The translations under genes were made by a program, and so were the position numbers. This document shows, piece by piece, positions 18,512-28,998 of a stretch of 64,000 bases of DNA. Positions within the stretch are counted from its first letter, which is position 1. Each line of letters opens with the position of its first letter. The stretch spans positions 55,845-119,844 of the forward strand of contig NZ_MZMV01000016.1 of NCBI RefSeq assembly GCF_002210435.1. The letters are read 5' to 3'. This stretch comes from Micromonospora wenchangensis (GTDB lineage: Bacteria; Actinomycetota; Actinomycetes; Mycobacteriales; Micromonosporaceae). Below the pieces are notes generated by a model, which saw only the letters and a list, made by a program, of their open reading frames with translations, ran no database searches and was not told the DNA's origin.

Positions 18512-18562
18512 GGCGTTCCGGGCACGGTCGCCTCCGGGTCGTACCCGATCAAGGAGCGCGAC

Positions 18563-19777
18563 ATGATCGACCACCGTAAGCTCGGCCGCGAACTGGACCT
18601 GTTCGTCTCCGACCCGCTGGTGGGTGCCGGGCTGCCGATCTGGCTGCCGGCCGGCGCGGCGGCCCGGCACGCCGTCGAGGAGTACGTCCGCGAGTTGGAG
18701 CGCCGGGCCGGCTACCAGCACGTGTATTCGCCACCGCTGGGCAGGCGCGAGCTGTTCGCGCTGTCCGGGCACCTCGGTCACTTCGCCGACGAGATGTTCC
18801 CACCGATGCGGCTGGGCGGCGACGAGTTGCTGCTCCGGCCGGCGCTCTGCCCGCACCACGCCCTGGTCTACCGGGCCCGGGGCCGCTCCTACCGGGAGTT
18901 GCCGCTACGGGTCGGCGAGTTGGGCGGGATGTACCGGGCGGAACGGTCCGGGGTGCTCGGCGGCCTGGCCCGGGTGCGGGCGATCTCGCTCAACGACGCG
19001 CACAACTTCTGCACCCTGGAGCAGGTCGGCGACGAGGTGCGGGAGATCCTGCGGCTGATCCGCCAGGCGCACGCGGCGCTCGGCGTCCGCCCGGCCGGGT
19101 TCCGGCTGTCGCTGCGCGGGCCGGGCGCGAGGTACGTCGGCGACGACGCGTCCTGGGCCCGCGCCGAGGAACTGCTGAGGTCCGCCCTCGACGGGGTGGA
19201 CCACGTGGCGGCCCCCGGCGAGGCCGCGTTCTACGGCCCGAAGATCGACATCCAGGTGGTCGACGCGGCCGGCCGGGAGTCGACCATCTCCACCGTGCAG
19301 ATCGACTTCGACAAACCGGAGAAGTTCGACCTGTCGTACACCGATGCGGCGGGTGCCCGGCAACGGCCGGTGCTGGTGCACCGCAGCCTGGTCGGGAGCA
19401 TGGAACGGCTGTTCGCCTACCTGATCGAGGCGCACGGGGGCGCCTTCCCGCCCTGGTACGCCCCGGTGCAGCTGCTGCTCCTGCCGGTCGACGCCGGGCA
19501 GGCCGGCGCGGTGGACCGGCTGGCCCGGCGGGCGGTCGACGCCGGCCTGCGGGTCGAGGTGGACGCGGGCGGCTCGCTGGGTGCCCGGGTCCGCGACGCG
19601 GCCCGCCGCCGGGTGCCGTACGTCGGGGTGGTCGGTGCCCGGGAGGCGGCCGACGACGCGGTCGCCCTGCGGCTGCGCGACGGCCGCAGCCTCGACCCGA
19701 TGCCGGCGGCGGACGCGGTGCGGCTGATCGGCGCGGTGGTGGCGGCCCGCTCGGCGGAGCTGCTCCCCGCCGGCTGA
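18563..19777 (+). CDS. thrS: Short threonyl-tRNA synthetase lacking the editing domain
   Basis: A 404-residue class II aminoacyl-tRNA synthetase clearly of the ThrRS type, starting at DHRKLGRELDLF, so the TGS and N2 editing domains of full-length ThrRS (about 640 residues) are missing. Zinc ligands are kept: C96 in ALCPHH, H147 in NDAHNF and H273 in VLVHRS. Motif 2 (GGMYRAERSG) and motif 3 (GSMERLFAYLIE) are intact, and a C-terminal anticodon-binding domain follows (about 300-400). It should charge tRNA-Thr but cannot remove Ser-tRNA-Thr by itself, so it is probably a second or stress/antibiotic-resistance copy. AAGGAG lies upstream of the ATG. Expression is likely controlled by the leader described above. 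Confidence 0.88.
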   Translation: MIDHRKLGRELDLFVSDPLVGAGLPIWLPAGAAARHAVEEYVRELERRAGYQHVYSPPLGRRELFALSGHLGHFADEMFPPMRLGGDELLLRPALCPHHALVYRARGRSYRELPLRVGELGGMYRAERSGVLGGLARVRAISLNDAHNFCTLEQVGDEVREILRLIRQAHAALGVRPAGFRLSLRGPGARYVGDDASWARAEELLRSALDGVDHVAAPGEAAFYGPKIDIQVVDAAGRESTISTVQIDFDKPEKFDLSYTDAAGARQRPVLVHRSLVGSMERLFAYLIEAHGGAFPPWYAPVQLLLLPVDAGQAGAVDRLARRAVDAGLRVEVDAGGSLGARVRDAARRRVPYVGVVGAREAADDAVALRLRDGRSLDPMPAADAVRLIGAVVAARSAELLPAG

Positions 19778-19819
19778 CGGTGCGGGGGTCGGGGGACGAC
19801 GCCCCCGGCCCCCGCACCG
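19778..19819. terminator. Bidirectional terminator between ThrRS and ABC genes
   Basis: An 18-bp stem with one mismatch (19778-19795 with 19802-19819, CGGTGCGGGGG...) and a 6-nt loop begins at the end of the ThrRS gene and serves the convergent ABC operon as well. Confidence 0.7.
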
Positions 19820-19828
19820 GCCCGTCAC

Positions 19829-21862
19829 TCAGCCCCGGGCCGGAGCCGGTGCCGCCGCTGCCGGCGTGGCCTCGTCGTCGACCACCGCCGCGGCGAACTG
19901 CGCCTGGTAGAGCCGGTGGTACGCGCCCCGCGCGGCGAGCAGTTGCCGGTGGGTGCCCTGCTCGACGATCCGCCCGTTCTCCATCATCAGGATCAGGTGG
20001 GCGTCGCGGATGGTGGACAACCGGTGGGCGATGACGAAGCTGGTCCGGTCGGAGCGCAGCGCCGCCATCGCCCGTTGCAGCAGCACCTCGGTACGGGTGT
20101 CCACCGAGCTGGTCGCCTCGTCCAGGATCAGTAGCGACGGCTCGGCCAGGAACGCCCGCGCGATGGTGATGAGCTGCTTCTCACCAGCGCTGATGTTGCT
20201 GGCCTCCTCGTCGATGACGGTGTCGTACCCGTCGGGGAGGCTACGGACGAACCGGTCCACGAAGGTGGCCCGCGCGGCGGCGAGGATCTCCTCCTCTGTG
20301 GCGTCCGGGCGGCCGTAGGCGATGTTGTCCCGGATGGTGCCGCCGAACAGCCAGGTGTCCTGGAGCACCATGCCGATCCGGCCGCGCAGGTCGTCGCGGC
20401 GCAGTGTGGTGATGTCCACCCCGTCGAGGGTGATCCGCCCGGAGTCCAGCTCGTAGAAGCGCATCACCAGGTTGACCAGGGTGGTCTTGCCGGCGCCGGT
20501 CGGGCCGACGATGGCCACGGTGTGACCGGGTTCGGCGACCAGGGACAGGTCGTCGATCAGCGGGGTCTGCGGGTCGTACCGGAAGGAGATGTTCTCGAAC
20601 TCGACCCGGCCGTGCGGTTCGACGACCCGGGCCGGGGTGGCCGGGTCGGGGCTCTGCTCGTCGGCGTCGAGCACGGCGAAGACCCGCTCGGCGGAGGCCA
20701 CCCCGGACTGGAGCAGGTTCGCCATCGAGGCGACCTGGGTCAGCGGCTGGGTGAACTGCCGCGAGTACTGGATGAACGCCTGCACGTCACCGAGGCTCAT
20801 CGCCCCGGAGGCCACCCGCAGCCCGCCGACCACGGCGATCGCCACGTAGCTGAGGTTCCCGACGAACATCATCGCCGGCATGATGATCCCGGAGATGAAC
20901 TGGGCACCGAAGCTGGCCCGGAACAGTTCCTCGTTCTTGGCGTGGAAGGTGGCCTCCACCTCCGGCGAGCGGCCGAAGACCTTGACCAGTTCGTGGCCGG
21001 TGAACGCCTCCTCGATCTGGCCGTTCAGCTCGCCGGTGTGGGTCCACTGGGCGATGAACTTCTGCTGCGACCGCTTGGCGATCTGCTGCGTCACGATCAC
21101 CGACAGCGGCACCGCGACCAGCGCGACCAGCGCGAGCAGCGGCGAGATCCAGAACATCATCGCCAGCACGCCGACCACGGTCAGCAGCGAGGTGAGCAGT
21201 TGGCTCAGCGTCTGCGACAGGGTCTGCGAGATGTTGTCGATGTCGTTGGTGACCCGGCTGAGCAGTTCGCCGCGCGGCTGCCTGTCGAAGTAGGGCAGCG
21301 GCAGCCGGTTGAGTTTCTCCTCCACCTCGGCGCGCAGCCGCAGCACGGTGGCCTGCACGACCCCGTTGAGCAGCCAGCCCTGCCACCACATCAGCAGGCT
21401 GGCGGCCACGTACAGGCCGAGGGCGAACAGCAGCGTCCGGCCGAGGGCGTCGAAGTCGATGCCCACCCCGGGGACCACGTCCATCCGGGCGACCATGTCG
21501 GCGAGGTTGTCGTTGCCGGCGGCCCGCATCCCGGACACCGCCTGGTCGACGGTGGTGCCGGGGGGAAGCTGCCGGCCGATCACCCCGGCGAAGATGATGT
21601 CGGTGGCGTGGCCGAGGATCTTCGGCCCGATCACGCTGAACCCGACGCTGGTCACCGCCAGGGCGATGATGCCGCTCAGGGTCACCCGGTGCGGTCGCAG
21701 CCGGCCGAGCAGCCGGCGGGCCGACGGCCCGAAGTTCATCGACTTCTCCGCCGGCATGCCGGCGCTCATCCACGGCGGCCCACCGCCGCGCCGGCCGGCC
21801 GCCGGCAGCCGCTCCGGCGTGGTCGCCTCCGGGGCCTTCTTCTGCTCGGGTACGGCGGTCAT
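19829..21862 (-). CDS. ABC exporter subunit with catalytic Walker B (heterodimer B)
   Basis: A 677-residue ABC half-exporter: an N-terminal six-helix membrane domain (about 60-370, with an extra loop containing [14 protein letters not shown]) followed by an ATPase domain. Walker A is GPTGAGKTT, Walker B ends [10 protein letters not shown] with the catalytic Glu, and the switch is IAHRLST with His. The signature is degenerate (NISAGEKQ). It pairs with the upstream half-transporter, whose defects are complementary, as in TM287/288 and LmrCD-type drug exporters. Its start overlaps the upstream stop (ATGA). Last gene of the MarR-ABC-ABC operon. Substrate unknown, lipophilic drugs likely. Confidence 0.9.
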   Translation of the reverse strand: MTAVPEQKKAPEATTPERLPAAGRRGGGPPWMSAGMPAEKSMNFGPSARRLLGRLRPHRVTLSGIIALAVTSVGFSVIGPKILGHATDIIFAGVIGRQLPPGTTVDQAVSGMRAAGNDNLADMVARMDVVPGVGIDFDALGRTLLFALGLYVAASLLMWWQGWLLNGVVQATVLRLRAEVEEKLNRLPLPYFDRQPRGELLSRVTNDIDNISQTLSQTLSQLLTSLLTVVGVLAMMFWISPLLALVALVAVPLSVIVTQQIAKRSQQKFIAQWTHTGELNGQIEEAFTGHELVKVFGRSPEVEATFHAKNEELFRASFGAQFISGIIMPAMMFVGNLSYVAIAVVGGLRVASGAMSLGDVQAFIQYSRQFTQPLTQVASMANLLQSGVASAERVFAVLDADEQSPDPATPARVVEPHGRVEFENISFRYDPQTPLIDDLSLVAEPGHTVAIVGPTGAGKTTLVNLVMRFYELDSGRITLDGVDITTLRRDDLRGRIGMVLQDTWLFGGTIRDNIAYGRPDATEEEILAAARATFVDRFVRSLPDGYDTVIDEEASNISAGEKQLITIARAFLAEPSLLILDEATSSVDTRTEVLLQRAMAALRSDRTSFVIAHRLSTIRDAHLILMMENGRIVEQGTHRQLLAARGAYHRLYQAQFAAAVVDDEATPAAAAPAPARG

Positions 21863-23592
21863 GCCGGCACCCCCGCCGTCTGCTGCGACGCCACGATCTC
21901 GGCGTACGTCGGGCAGGTGTCGAGCAGCTCGTCGTGTCGGCCCATTCCGACCACGCCTCCGTCCTCCAACACGATGATCTGGTCGGCGTCGATGATCGTG
22001 GAGACCCGCTGGGCCACGATCACCACGGCCGCGTCGGCGGTTACCGGCCGCAGCGCGGCCCGCAACCGGGCGTCGGTGCCCAGGTCGAGCGCCGAGAACG
22101 AGTCGTCGAACAGGTAGATCTCCGGCTTACGGACCAGTGCCCGCGCGATGGCGAGGCGTTGCCGCTGCCCACCGGAGACGTTCGTGCCGCCCTGCGCGAT
22201 CGCCGCGTCCAGGCCACCGGGCATCTGGGCCACGAAGTCCCGGGCCTGGGCGATCTCCAACGCCGTCCACAGTTCCTCGTCGGTGGCGTCCGGGTTGCCG
22301 TAGCGCAGGTTGCTCGCCACCGTGCCGGTGAACAGGTACGGCTTCTGCGGCACCAGGCCGATCCGCCGCCACAGCTCCTCCGGGGCCAGCTCGCGGACGT
22401 CGACCCCGTCGACCAGCACCGTGCCGGCGGTCGGGTCGACCAGCCGGGGGATCAGGGTCAGCAGGGTGGTCTTGCCGGCACCTGTCGACCCGATCACGGC
22501 GGTGGTCCGCCCCGGGGTGGCCCGGAACGAGATGTCGTGCAGCACCGGCGCGCTGGCCCCCGGGTACTGGAAGGCGACGCCGCGCAGTTCCAGCTCCCCG
22601 TGGCCGTCGACCCGGGTGACCGGGTTGGCCGCCGGGACCACCGAGGACTCGGTGTCCAGCACCTCGGTGACGCGTTCGGCGCAGACCGCCGCGCGCGGCA
22701 CCATCATCAGCATGAAGGTGGCCATCATGACGGCCATCAGGATCTGCATCAGGTACGCCAGGAAGGCGGTCAGCGCGCCGATCTGGATCTGCCCGGAGTC
22801 GACCCGCTGGGCGCCGAACCACAGCACGGCGACACTGGAGACGTTGAGCACCAGCATCACCACCGGGAAGATCAGCGCCATCAGCCGGCCGACCCGCAGG
22901 GCGGTGGCGGTCAGGTCGGCGTTGGCCACCCCGAACCGCTGCGTCTCGTACGGCTCGCGGACGAACGCCCGGACCACCCGGATGCCGGTGATCTGCTCGC
23001 GGAGCACCCGGTTGACCGTGTCGATCCGGGTCTGCATGAGCCGGAAACCGGGCACCATCTGGCGGATGACCAGACCCAGCGCGACGGCGAGCACCGGCAC
23101 GCTGACCAGCATCAGCCAGGACAGGCCGATGTCCTCCCGCAGTGCCATCACCACCCCGCCGACGCTCATGATCGGCGCGGCGACCAGCATGGTGCAGCTC
23201 ATCAGCACGAGCATCTGCACCTGCTGCACGTCGTTGGTGTTGCGGGTGATCAGCGAGGGCGCGCCGAAGCGGGCCACCTCGCGGGCGGAGAACCGGTTGA
23301 CCTGCCCGAAGATCGCCGCCCGGACGTCCCGGCCGAAGGCCATCGCGGTCCGCGCGCCGAAGTAGACCGCCGTCACCGCGCAGGCGATCTGGACCAGGCT
23401 GACCAGCAGCATCCAGCCGCCGGTACGGATGATGTAGTCGGTGTCGCCCCGGGCCACCCCCAGGTCGATGATGTCGGCGTTGAGGCTCGGCAGGTAGAGC
23501 GAGGCCATCGTGCCGACGAACTGGAGCAGCACCACCGCGCCCAGTGGCCGGTGGTAGGGCCGCAGGTAGCGGCGCAGCAGGCTGATCAGCAC
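21859..23592 (-). CDS. ABC exporter subunit with degenerate Walker B (heterodimer A)
   Basis: A 577-residue ABC half-exporter with six predicted membrane helices (about 1-310) and an ATPase domain. Walker A (GSTGAGKTT) and the signature (NVSGGQRQR) look functional, but Walker B reads [12 protein letters not shown] with Asp in place of the catalytic Glu, and the switch histidine is Gln (IVAQRVST). This is the degenerate half of a heterodimer; combined with the next gene it gives one complete and one degenerate ATP site. The GTG start overlaps the MarR gene by 7 nt, so all three are translationally coupled. Confidence 0.9.
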   Translation of the reverse strand: MLISLLRRYLRPYHRPLGAVVLLQFVGTMASLYLPSLNADIIDLGVARGDTDYIIRTGGWMLLVSLVQIACAVTAVYFGARTAMAFGRDVRAAIFGQVNRFSAREVARFGAPSLITRNTNDVQQVQMLVLMSCTMLVAAPIMSVGGVVMALREDIGLSWLMLVSVPVLAVALGLVIRQMVPGFRLMQTRIDTVNRVLREQITGIRVVRAFVREPYETQRFGVANADLTATALRVGRLMALIFPVVMLVLNVSSVAVLWFGAQRVDSGQIQIGALTAFLAYLMQILMAVMMATFMLMMVPRAAVCAERVTEVLDTESSVVPAANPVTRVDGHGELELRGVAFQYPGASAPVLHDISFRATPGRTTAVIGSTGAGKTTLLTLIPRLVDPTAGTVLVDGVDVRELAPEELWRRIGLVPQKPYLFTGTVASNLRYGNPDATDEELWTALEIAQARDFVAQMPGGLDAAIAQGGTNVSGGQRQRLAIARALVRKPEIYLFDDSFSALDLGTDARLRAALRPVTADAAVVIVAQRVSTIIDADQIIVLEDGGVVGMGRHDELLDTCPTYAEIVASQQTAGVPA

Positions 23593-24116
23593 GGATGGCT
23601 CCCGGGCCTCGGGTGGTCGGTCGTTTCCTGGTGCTGTGTTGTCAACCTCTTGTCCTCCCCGTCGGACATGGTCGTGATGACCTCGATCAGGAAATCCCGG
23701 ATCACCTCGCGTCGGGCCGGGTCGGCGTCGACGGAGGTGAGCGGGGTGTCGGTGCGCATCCGGTCGACCAGGGAGCGGATGTGTTCCCGCCCCTTGTCGG
23801 TGAGCGCCAGTCGTACGCTGCGCCGGTCGGCGTCGTCGCGGCGACGCTCGACGAAGCCGTCCCGTTCGAGGGTGTCGACGATCCCGGTGAGGGTGGCCGG
23901 CCGGACGAAGCAGCGGTCGGCGACGTCCCGGTGGGTGGCGTCGTCGAGGTGGTTCAGGGTGAACAGCACCCGCATCCCGGCCGGGGTCAGGCCGTGGTGT
24001 TCGGCCAGGTATCGACCCCAGCGCTGGTCGACGAGGTGGCCGGCGACCGACAGCAGCCGCCCGATCGGCACGTCACGGAGCACGGCGGGAAAGACGATCA
24101 GTGGTTCCCTCTGCAC
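23586..24116 (-). CDS. MarR-family transcriptional regulator
   Basis: A 176-residue winged-helix regulator: a dimerising N-terminal helix, an HTH with HRDVADRCFVRPATLTGIVD and a beta-wing DGFVERRRDDADRRSVRLALTDKG, all typical of MarR. It is the first gene of the operon with the heterodimeric ABC exporter and probably represses it until a ligand appears. The GTG at 24116 is chosen because TAACAT lies 7 nt upstream (leaderless); a TTG 12 codons earlier extends the frame. The preceding DoxX gene ends 25 nt away on the same strand, so read-through is possible. Confidence 0.87.
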   Translation of the reverse strand: MQREPLIVFPAVLRDVPIGRLLSVAGHLVDQRWGRYLAEHHGLTPAGMRVLFTLNHLDDATHRDVADRCFVRPATLTGIVDTLERDGFVERRRDDADRRSVRLALTDKGREHIRSLVDRMRTDTPLTSVDADPARREVIRDFLIEVITTMSDGEDKRLTTQHQETTDHPRPGSHPC

Positions 24117-24123
24117 GCTGAGT

Positions 24124-24129
24124 ATGTTA
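24124..24129 (-). promoter_or_regulatory. -10 box of the MarR-ABC operon
   Basis: Minus-strand TAACAT ends 7 nt before the GTG start at 24116, inside the short gap after the DoxX gene. Confidence 0.45.
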
Positions 24130-24141
24130 GCTCCCAAATCG

Positions 24142-24588
24142 TCAGGGGCCAAACAGAATGGTCAGGGCGGTGCCGACGTAGAGAATCTGCATCGCCGTAC
24201 GCGTGCCGAGCGGGGTGACCGGGCGGCCCGCCAGCGTCAGACGTCGCCGGGCCGCCGAGACGTTCGCGGGGAACATCGCCACCAGTAGCAGCGCCAGCCC
24301 GGCGGCGGCGGGACGGGCGGTGGCCGGGATCAGCAACCCGGCCGCGCCGGCCAGCTCCAGCACCCCGGTGACCGTGACCAGCGTGCCGGGGTGGGGCAGT
24401 CGGGGCGGGACCATGGCGATCAGATCCTCCCGACGAGGTGACACGAAATGGGCGAAACCGGTCATGATGAAAAGTAGTGCCAGCCCGACGCGGAGTGCGG
24501 GGTGCCAGCCGTCGAGCGCGTCCACGCCGGCCAGTCCGGCCAGGCGTGCGACGGCTGTGCCGACGATCAGGGCGATAAACGGAACCAC
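24142..24588 (-). CDS. DoxX family membrane protein
   Basis: A 148-residue protein with four predicted membrane helices, including the DoxX motif region LLFIMTGFAHFVSPRR and the LVTVTGVLELAGAAGLL helix. DoxX-family proteins are small inner-membrane proteins linked to quinone or redox stress; the precise role is unknown. The GTG start has an excellent GAGGAGG 5 nt upstream. It is divergent from a TetR-family gene, which probably regulates it from the 84-bp shared region. Confidence 0.88.
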   Translation of the reverse strand: MVPFIALIVGTAVARLAGLAGVDALDGWHPALRVGLALLFIMTGFAHFVSPRREDLIAMVPPRLPHPGTLVTVTGVLELAGAAGLLIPATARPAAAGLALLLVAMFPANVSAARRRLTLAGRPVTPLGTRTAMQILYVGTALTILFGP

Positions 24589-24672
24589 GGATACCTCCTC
24601 GGCGCAAATCTTTATGCTGGCAAGATTGGATCGCCGATGGTCTTCTTGTCAATGCAAAGTTATCCTGGTGTC
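24589..24672. promoter_or_regulatory. Divergent DoxX/TetR promoter region
   Basis: On the minus strand TTGACA (24647-24652) is followed 18 nt later by CAATCT, a plausible promoter for the DoxX gene. On the plus strand TATCCT (24661-24666) ends 6 nt before the TetR ATG. A CAAGA-N18-TCTTG inverted repeat lies in the middle and could be the TetR operator. Confidence 0.4.
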
Positions 24673-25242
24673 ATGACCGTCACCCGGCCCTACCACCACG
24701 GCGACCTGCCCCGCGTCCTGCTCCAGGCGGCGGTGACGGCGATCGAGGAAGCCGGGCCGGCGGCCCTGAGCCTGCGCGACCTCGCCCGCCGTACCGGCGT
24801 CTCCCACGCCGCCCCGACCCACCACTTCGGCGACAAGGCGGGACTGCTCACCGCCCTCGCCGTCGAGGGGTTCGACCTGCTCGCCGCCACCCTGACCGCA
24901 GCCGGCGACGACCTGCTCGACGTGGGCGTGGCGTACGTGGACTTCGCCGTCCGTCACCGGGCGCACTTCGAGGTGATGTTCCGACCCGACCTCTACCGGG
25001 CCGACGCCCCCGAGGTCCGGGCCGCCCAGGAACGGGCCGGCGCGGCGCTGCACACCGGCGTGGCGACGCTACCGCCCGACCGGGCCGAGCCGGGCGAGGC
25101 GCGCACGGACGCGCTGGCTGCCTGGTCGATCGTGCACGGCTTCGCCACCCTCTGGCTCTCCGGCGCACTACCCGCCGACGTCGAGGCCGACCCCCGCATC
25201 GCCGCCCGCACCGTCATCCGCCGCCTCTTCCCCCCACCCTGA
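24673..25242 (+). CDS. TetR/AcrR-family regulator
   Basis: A 189-residue one-component regulator. The N-terminal HTH is clear (ALSLRDLARRTGVSHAAPTHHFGDKAGLLTALA, about residues 32-64), followed by a helical ligand-binding domain with AYVDFAVRHRAHFEVMFRPD, seen in many actinobacterial TetR proteins. The ATG at 24673 is predicted to be leaderless. It is divergent from the DoxX gene, its most likely target. The GTGATCAAGAG repeat cluster follows its stop codon. Confidence 0.88.
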   Translation: MTVTRPYHHGDLPRVLLQAAVTAIEEAGPAALSLRDLARRTGVSHAAPTHHFGDKAGLLTALAVEGFDLLAATLTAAGDDLLDVGVAYVDFAVRHRAHFEVMFRPDLYRADAPEVRAAQERAGAALHTGVATLPPDRAEPGEARTDALAAWSIVHGFATLWLSGALPADVEADPRIAARTVIRRLFPPP

Positions 25243-25301
25243 CCCCCCACCCGCGCCTCCCCTCACGCCCCGCCCCTCACGCCCCGCCCCCTCTCGCCCC
25301 G

Positions 25302-25359
25302 GTGATCAAGAGATTCGCGTCAGATCACCGCTCCGAGTTGACGCAAACCTCTTGATCGC
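25302..25359. repeat. GTGATCAAGAG hairpin, copy 1
   Basis: Arms 25302-25322 and 25339-25359 (about 21 nt, ending in or starting with TGACGCAAACCTCTTGATC) with a 16-nt loop. Confidence 0.8.
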
Positions 25360-25373
25360 CGACCACCGGGGCG

Positions 25374-25431
25374 GTGATCAAGAGAAAAGAGTCAACCGGC
25401 GGGGTGCGGATGACGCAAACCTCTTGATCAC
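25374..25431. repeat. GTGATCAAGAG hairpin, copy 2
   Basis: Arms 25374-25394 and 25411-25431 with a 16-nt loop; the left arm reads AAAAGAGTCA where the consensus has GTTTGCGTCA. Confidence 0.8.
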
Positions 25432-25459
25432 CGGGGCGAGAGGGGGCGGGGCGTGGGTG

Positions 25460-25518
25460 GTGATCAAGAGGTTTGCGTCAACGGGCGGGGGTGGGGGTGA
25501 CGCAAATCTCTTGATCAC
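25460..25518. repeat. GTGATCAAGAG hairpin, copy 3
   Basis: Arms 25460-25480 and 25498-25518 are nearly perfect (one mismatch) with a 17-nt G-rich loop. This is the copy closest to the apparent consensus. It lies 80 nt beyond the leftward guaB1 stop and could help end that transcript. Confidence 0.8.
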
Positions 25519-25597
25519 CGGGGCCAGACCGGGGCGAGGGAGAGACCGGGACGGGGGTCAGGCAGGGCAGGAGGAGAAAAAGAGGCGGAAGGGGGAG

Positions 25598-27115
<1,518 letters not shown>

Positions 27116-28867
27116 TCAGGAGATGGTGCAGATCGCCGCGCCGGCGGTGAGCACCGCGCCCACCTCGGCGGCGAGCCCGGCGACGGTGCCCGCCTTGTGG
27201 GCGTGCAACGGCTGCTCCATCTTCATCGCCTCCAGGACGACGACCAGGTCTCCCTCGGCGACGGTGTCCCCGTCCGCGACGGCGATCTTGACGATGGTGC
27301 CCTGCATGGGGGAGGTGAGGGCGTCGCCGCTGACCGCCGTACCCGTGCCGGTGCCGCCACCCCGGCGGGTCGGCCTGCGGGCCGCGGGGGCGGCGGTGGT
27401 CGTACCCCCGGTGAGGCCGGCGGGGAGGGTGACCTCCAGTCGCTTGCCACCCACCTCGACCACGACGGTCTCGCGCGCCGCCGCCGCCTCGGCGGGGCCG
27501 GCGGTCGGGGTGAACGCCGGGACGGTGTTGTCGAACTCGGTCTCGATCCACCTGGTGTGCACGGTGAACGGCTCGCTGGTGAACGCCGGGTCACGGACGA
27601 CGAGGCGGTGGAACGGCAGCGCGGTGGCCATCCCCTCGACGACCATCTCGTCGAGCACCCGGCGGGCCCGCTCGATCGCCTCGGCGCGGGTCTCGCCGGT
27701 GACGATCACCTTGGCCAGCAGCGAGTCGAAGTTGCCGCCGATCACGTCGCCCGCGCCCACCCCGGTGTCGACCCGGACGCCGGGGCCGGTGGGCAGGCGC
27801 AGCGCGGTGATGGTGCCGGGAGCGGGCAGGAAGTTGCGGCCCGGGTCCTCGCCGTTGATCCGGAACTCGATGGCGTGCCCGCGCGGGGTGGGGTCCCCGG
27901 TGAACCGCAGTTTCTCGCCGTCGGCGATCCGGAACTGCTCGCGGACGAGGTCGACGCCGGCGGTCTCCTCGGTGACCGGGTGTTCCACCTGGAGCCGGGT
28001 GTTGACCTCCAGGAAGGAGATGGTGCCGTCCGCGCCGACCAGGTATTCCACCGTGCCCGCGCCGTGGTAGCCGGCCTCCCGGCAGATCGCCTTGGCGCTG
28101 TCGTGGATCTGGCGGCGCTGCGCGTCGGTGAGGAACGGCGCGGGGGCCTCCTCGACCAGTTTCTGGTGCCGTCGTTGCAGGGAGCAGTCCCGGGTGCCGA
28201 CGACGACGACGTTGCCGTGCCGGTCGGCCAGGACCTGCGCCTCGACGTGCCGGGGCTGGTCGAGGTAGCGCTCGACGAAGCACTCGCCACGCCCGAACGC
28301 GGCGACCGCCTCCCGGGTGGCCGACTCGAACAGGTGCGGGATCTCCTCCAGGGTGCGGGCCACCTTGAGGCCCCGCCCGCCCCCGCCGAAGGCGGCCTTG
28401 ATGGCGACCGGTAGGCCGTGTTCGACGGCGAAGGCGGTCACCTCGTCGGCGTCGGCGACCGGGTCGGCGGTGCCGGGGACCAGGGGCGCGCCGGCCCGTT
28501 GGGCGATGTGCCGGGCGGTGACCTTGTCGCCGAGGTCGCGGATCGCCTGCGGGGTCGGGCCGATCCAGGTCAGGCCCGCGTCCAGCACGGCCTGGGCGAA
28601 GTCGGCGTTCTCGGAGAGGAAGCCGTAACCCGGGTGTACGGCGTCCGCGCCGGCCCGCCGGGCCACCTCGATCAGCTTGTCGATGCGCAGGTAGCTGTCG
28701 GCGGCGGTGTCACCACCGAGGGCGTACGCCTCGTCGGCGAGGGTGGCGTGCAGGGCGTCCCGGTCGGAGTCGGCGTAGACGGCGACGCTGCCCAGACCGG
28801 CGTCGCGACAGGCCCGGATGACACGGACGGCGATCTCGCCACGGTTCGCGATGAGTACCTTGCGCAC
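27116..28867 (-). CDS. Acyl-CoA carboxylase alpha subunit (biotin carboxylase-BCCP)
   Basis: A 583-residue fusion of biotin carboxylase (about 1-450) and biotin carboxyl carrier (about 505-583), the actinobacterial AccA3/AccBC layout. ATP-grasp motifs ([27 protein letters not shown]) are present, and the biotin attachment motif EAMKM has Lys549. It carboxylates its own biotin with ATP and bicarbonate and hands CO2 to an AccD beta subunit, such as the one at 43854. The GTG start has GGGAGGAG 7 nt upstream. The biotin ligase, beta and epsilon subunits are all in this window but separated. It is divergent from the PadR gene. Confidence 0.92.
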   Translation of the reverse strand: MRKVLIANRGEIAVRVIRACRDAGLGSVAVYADSDRDALHATLADEAYALGGDTAADSYLRIDKLIEVARRAGADAVHPGYGFLSENADFAQAVLDAGLTWIGPTPQAIRDLGDKVTARHIAQRAGAPLVPGTADPVADADEVTAFAVEHGLPVAIKAAFGGGGRGLKVARTLEEIPHLFESATREAVAAFGRGECFVERYLDQPRHVEAQVLADRHGNVVVVGTRDCSLQRRHQKLVEEAPAPFLTDAQRRQIHDSAKAICREAGYHGAGTVEYLVGADGTISFLEVNTRLQVEHPVTEETAGVDLVREQFRIADGEKLRFTGDPTPRGHAIEFRINGEDPGRNFLPAPGTITALRLPTGPGVRVDTGVGAGDVIGGNFDSLLAKVIVTGETRAEAIERARRVLDEMVVEGMATALPFHRLVVRDPAFTSEPFTVHTRWIETEFDNTVPAFTPTAGPAEAAAARETVVVEVGGKRLEVTLPAGLTGGTTTAAPAARRPTRRGGGTGTGTAVSGDALTSPMQGTIVKIAVADGDTVAEGDLVVVLEAMKMEQPLHAHKAGTVAGLAAEVGAVLTAGAAICTIS

Positions 28868-28971
28868 CTGGTGCTCCTCCCGGGGTCGTTGCCTCGGGAG
28901 TGTATCGGCAGCCCGGAGGCCCCCTAACGATCACTCAGTGTGGGATGTCGCACTGTGGGACCGGTCGGCTA

Positions 28972-28989
28972 GTCAAACTTGGTTATTAC
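28972..28989. promoter_or_regulatory. Putative PadR operator 1
   Basis: The 18-nt site GTCAAACTTGGTTATTAC, read on the minus strand, matches the site at 29645-29662 at 15 of 18 positions. It overlaps the TACGCT -10 box of the PadR gene, so binding here would give autorepression. Confidence 0.55.
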
Positions 28990-28992
28990 GCT
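28987..28992 (+). promoter_or_regulatory. -10 box of the PadR gene
   Basis: TACGCT ends 6 nt before the GTG at 28999, consistent with a leaderless message. It overlaps operator 1. Confidence 0.45.
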
Positions 28993-28998
28993 TGTGTG

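Larger units (their letters stand above)
25278..25455. repeat. 178-bp composite palindrome with 35-bp perfect arms
   Basis: Positions 25278-25312 and 25421-25455 are perfect 35-nt inverted repeats (arms end GGTGATCAAGAG). Inside are two smaller hairpins of the GTGATCAAGAG family (25302-25359 and 25374-25431), so the element is a nested palindrome of about 178 bp. Confidence 0.8.

Noticed and set aside
18368..18562. T-box riboswitch upstream of the ThrRS gene
   Set aside because: No T-box sequence or specifier stem is seen; the region fits a leader-peptide attenuator better.
17630..18859. 409-codon minus-strand open frame across the Excalibur and ThrRS genes
   Set aside because: It is low-complexity and antisense to two well-supported genes.
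25302..25518. Evenly repeated sequences that might be a CRISPR array
   Set aside because: The units are hairpins with internal loops in alternating orientation, not direct repeats with spacers, and no cas genes are near.
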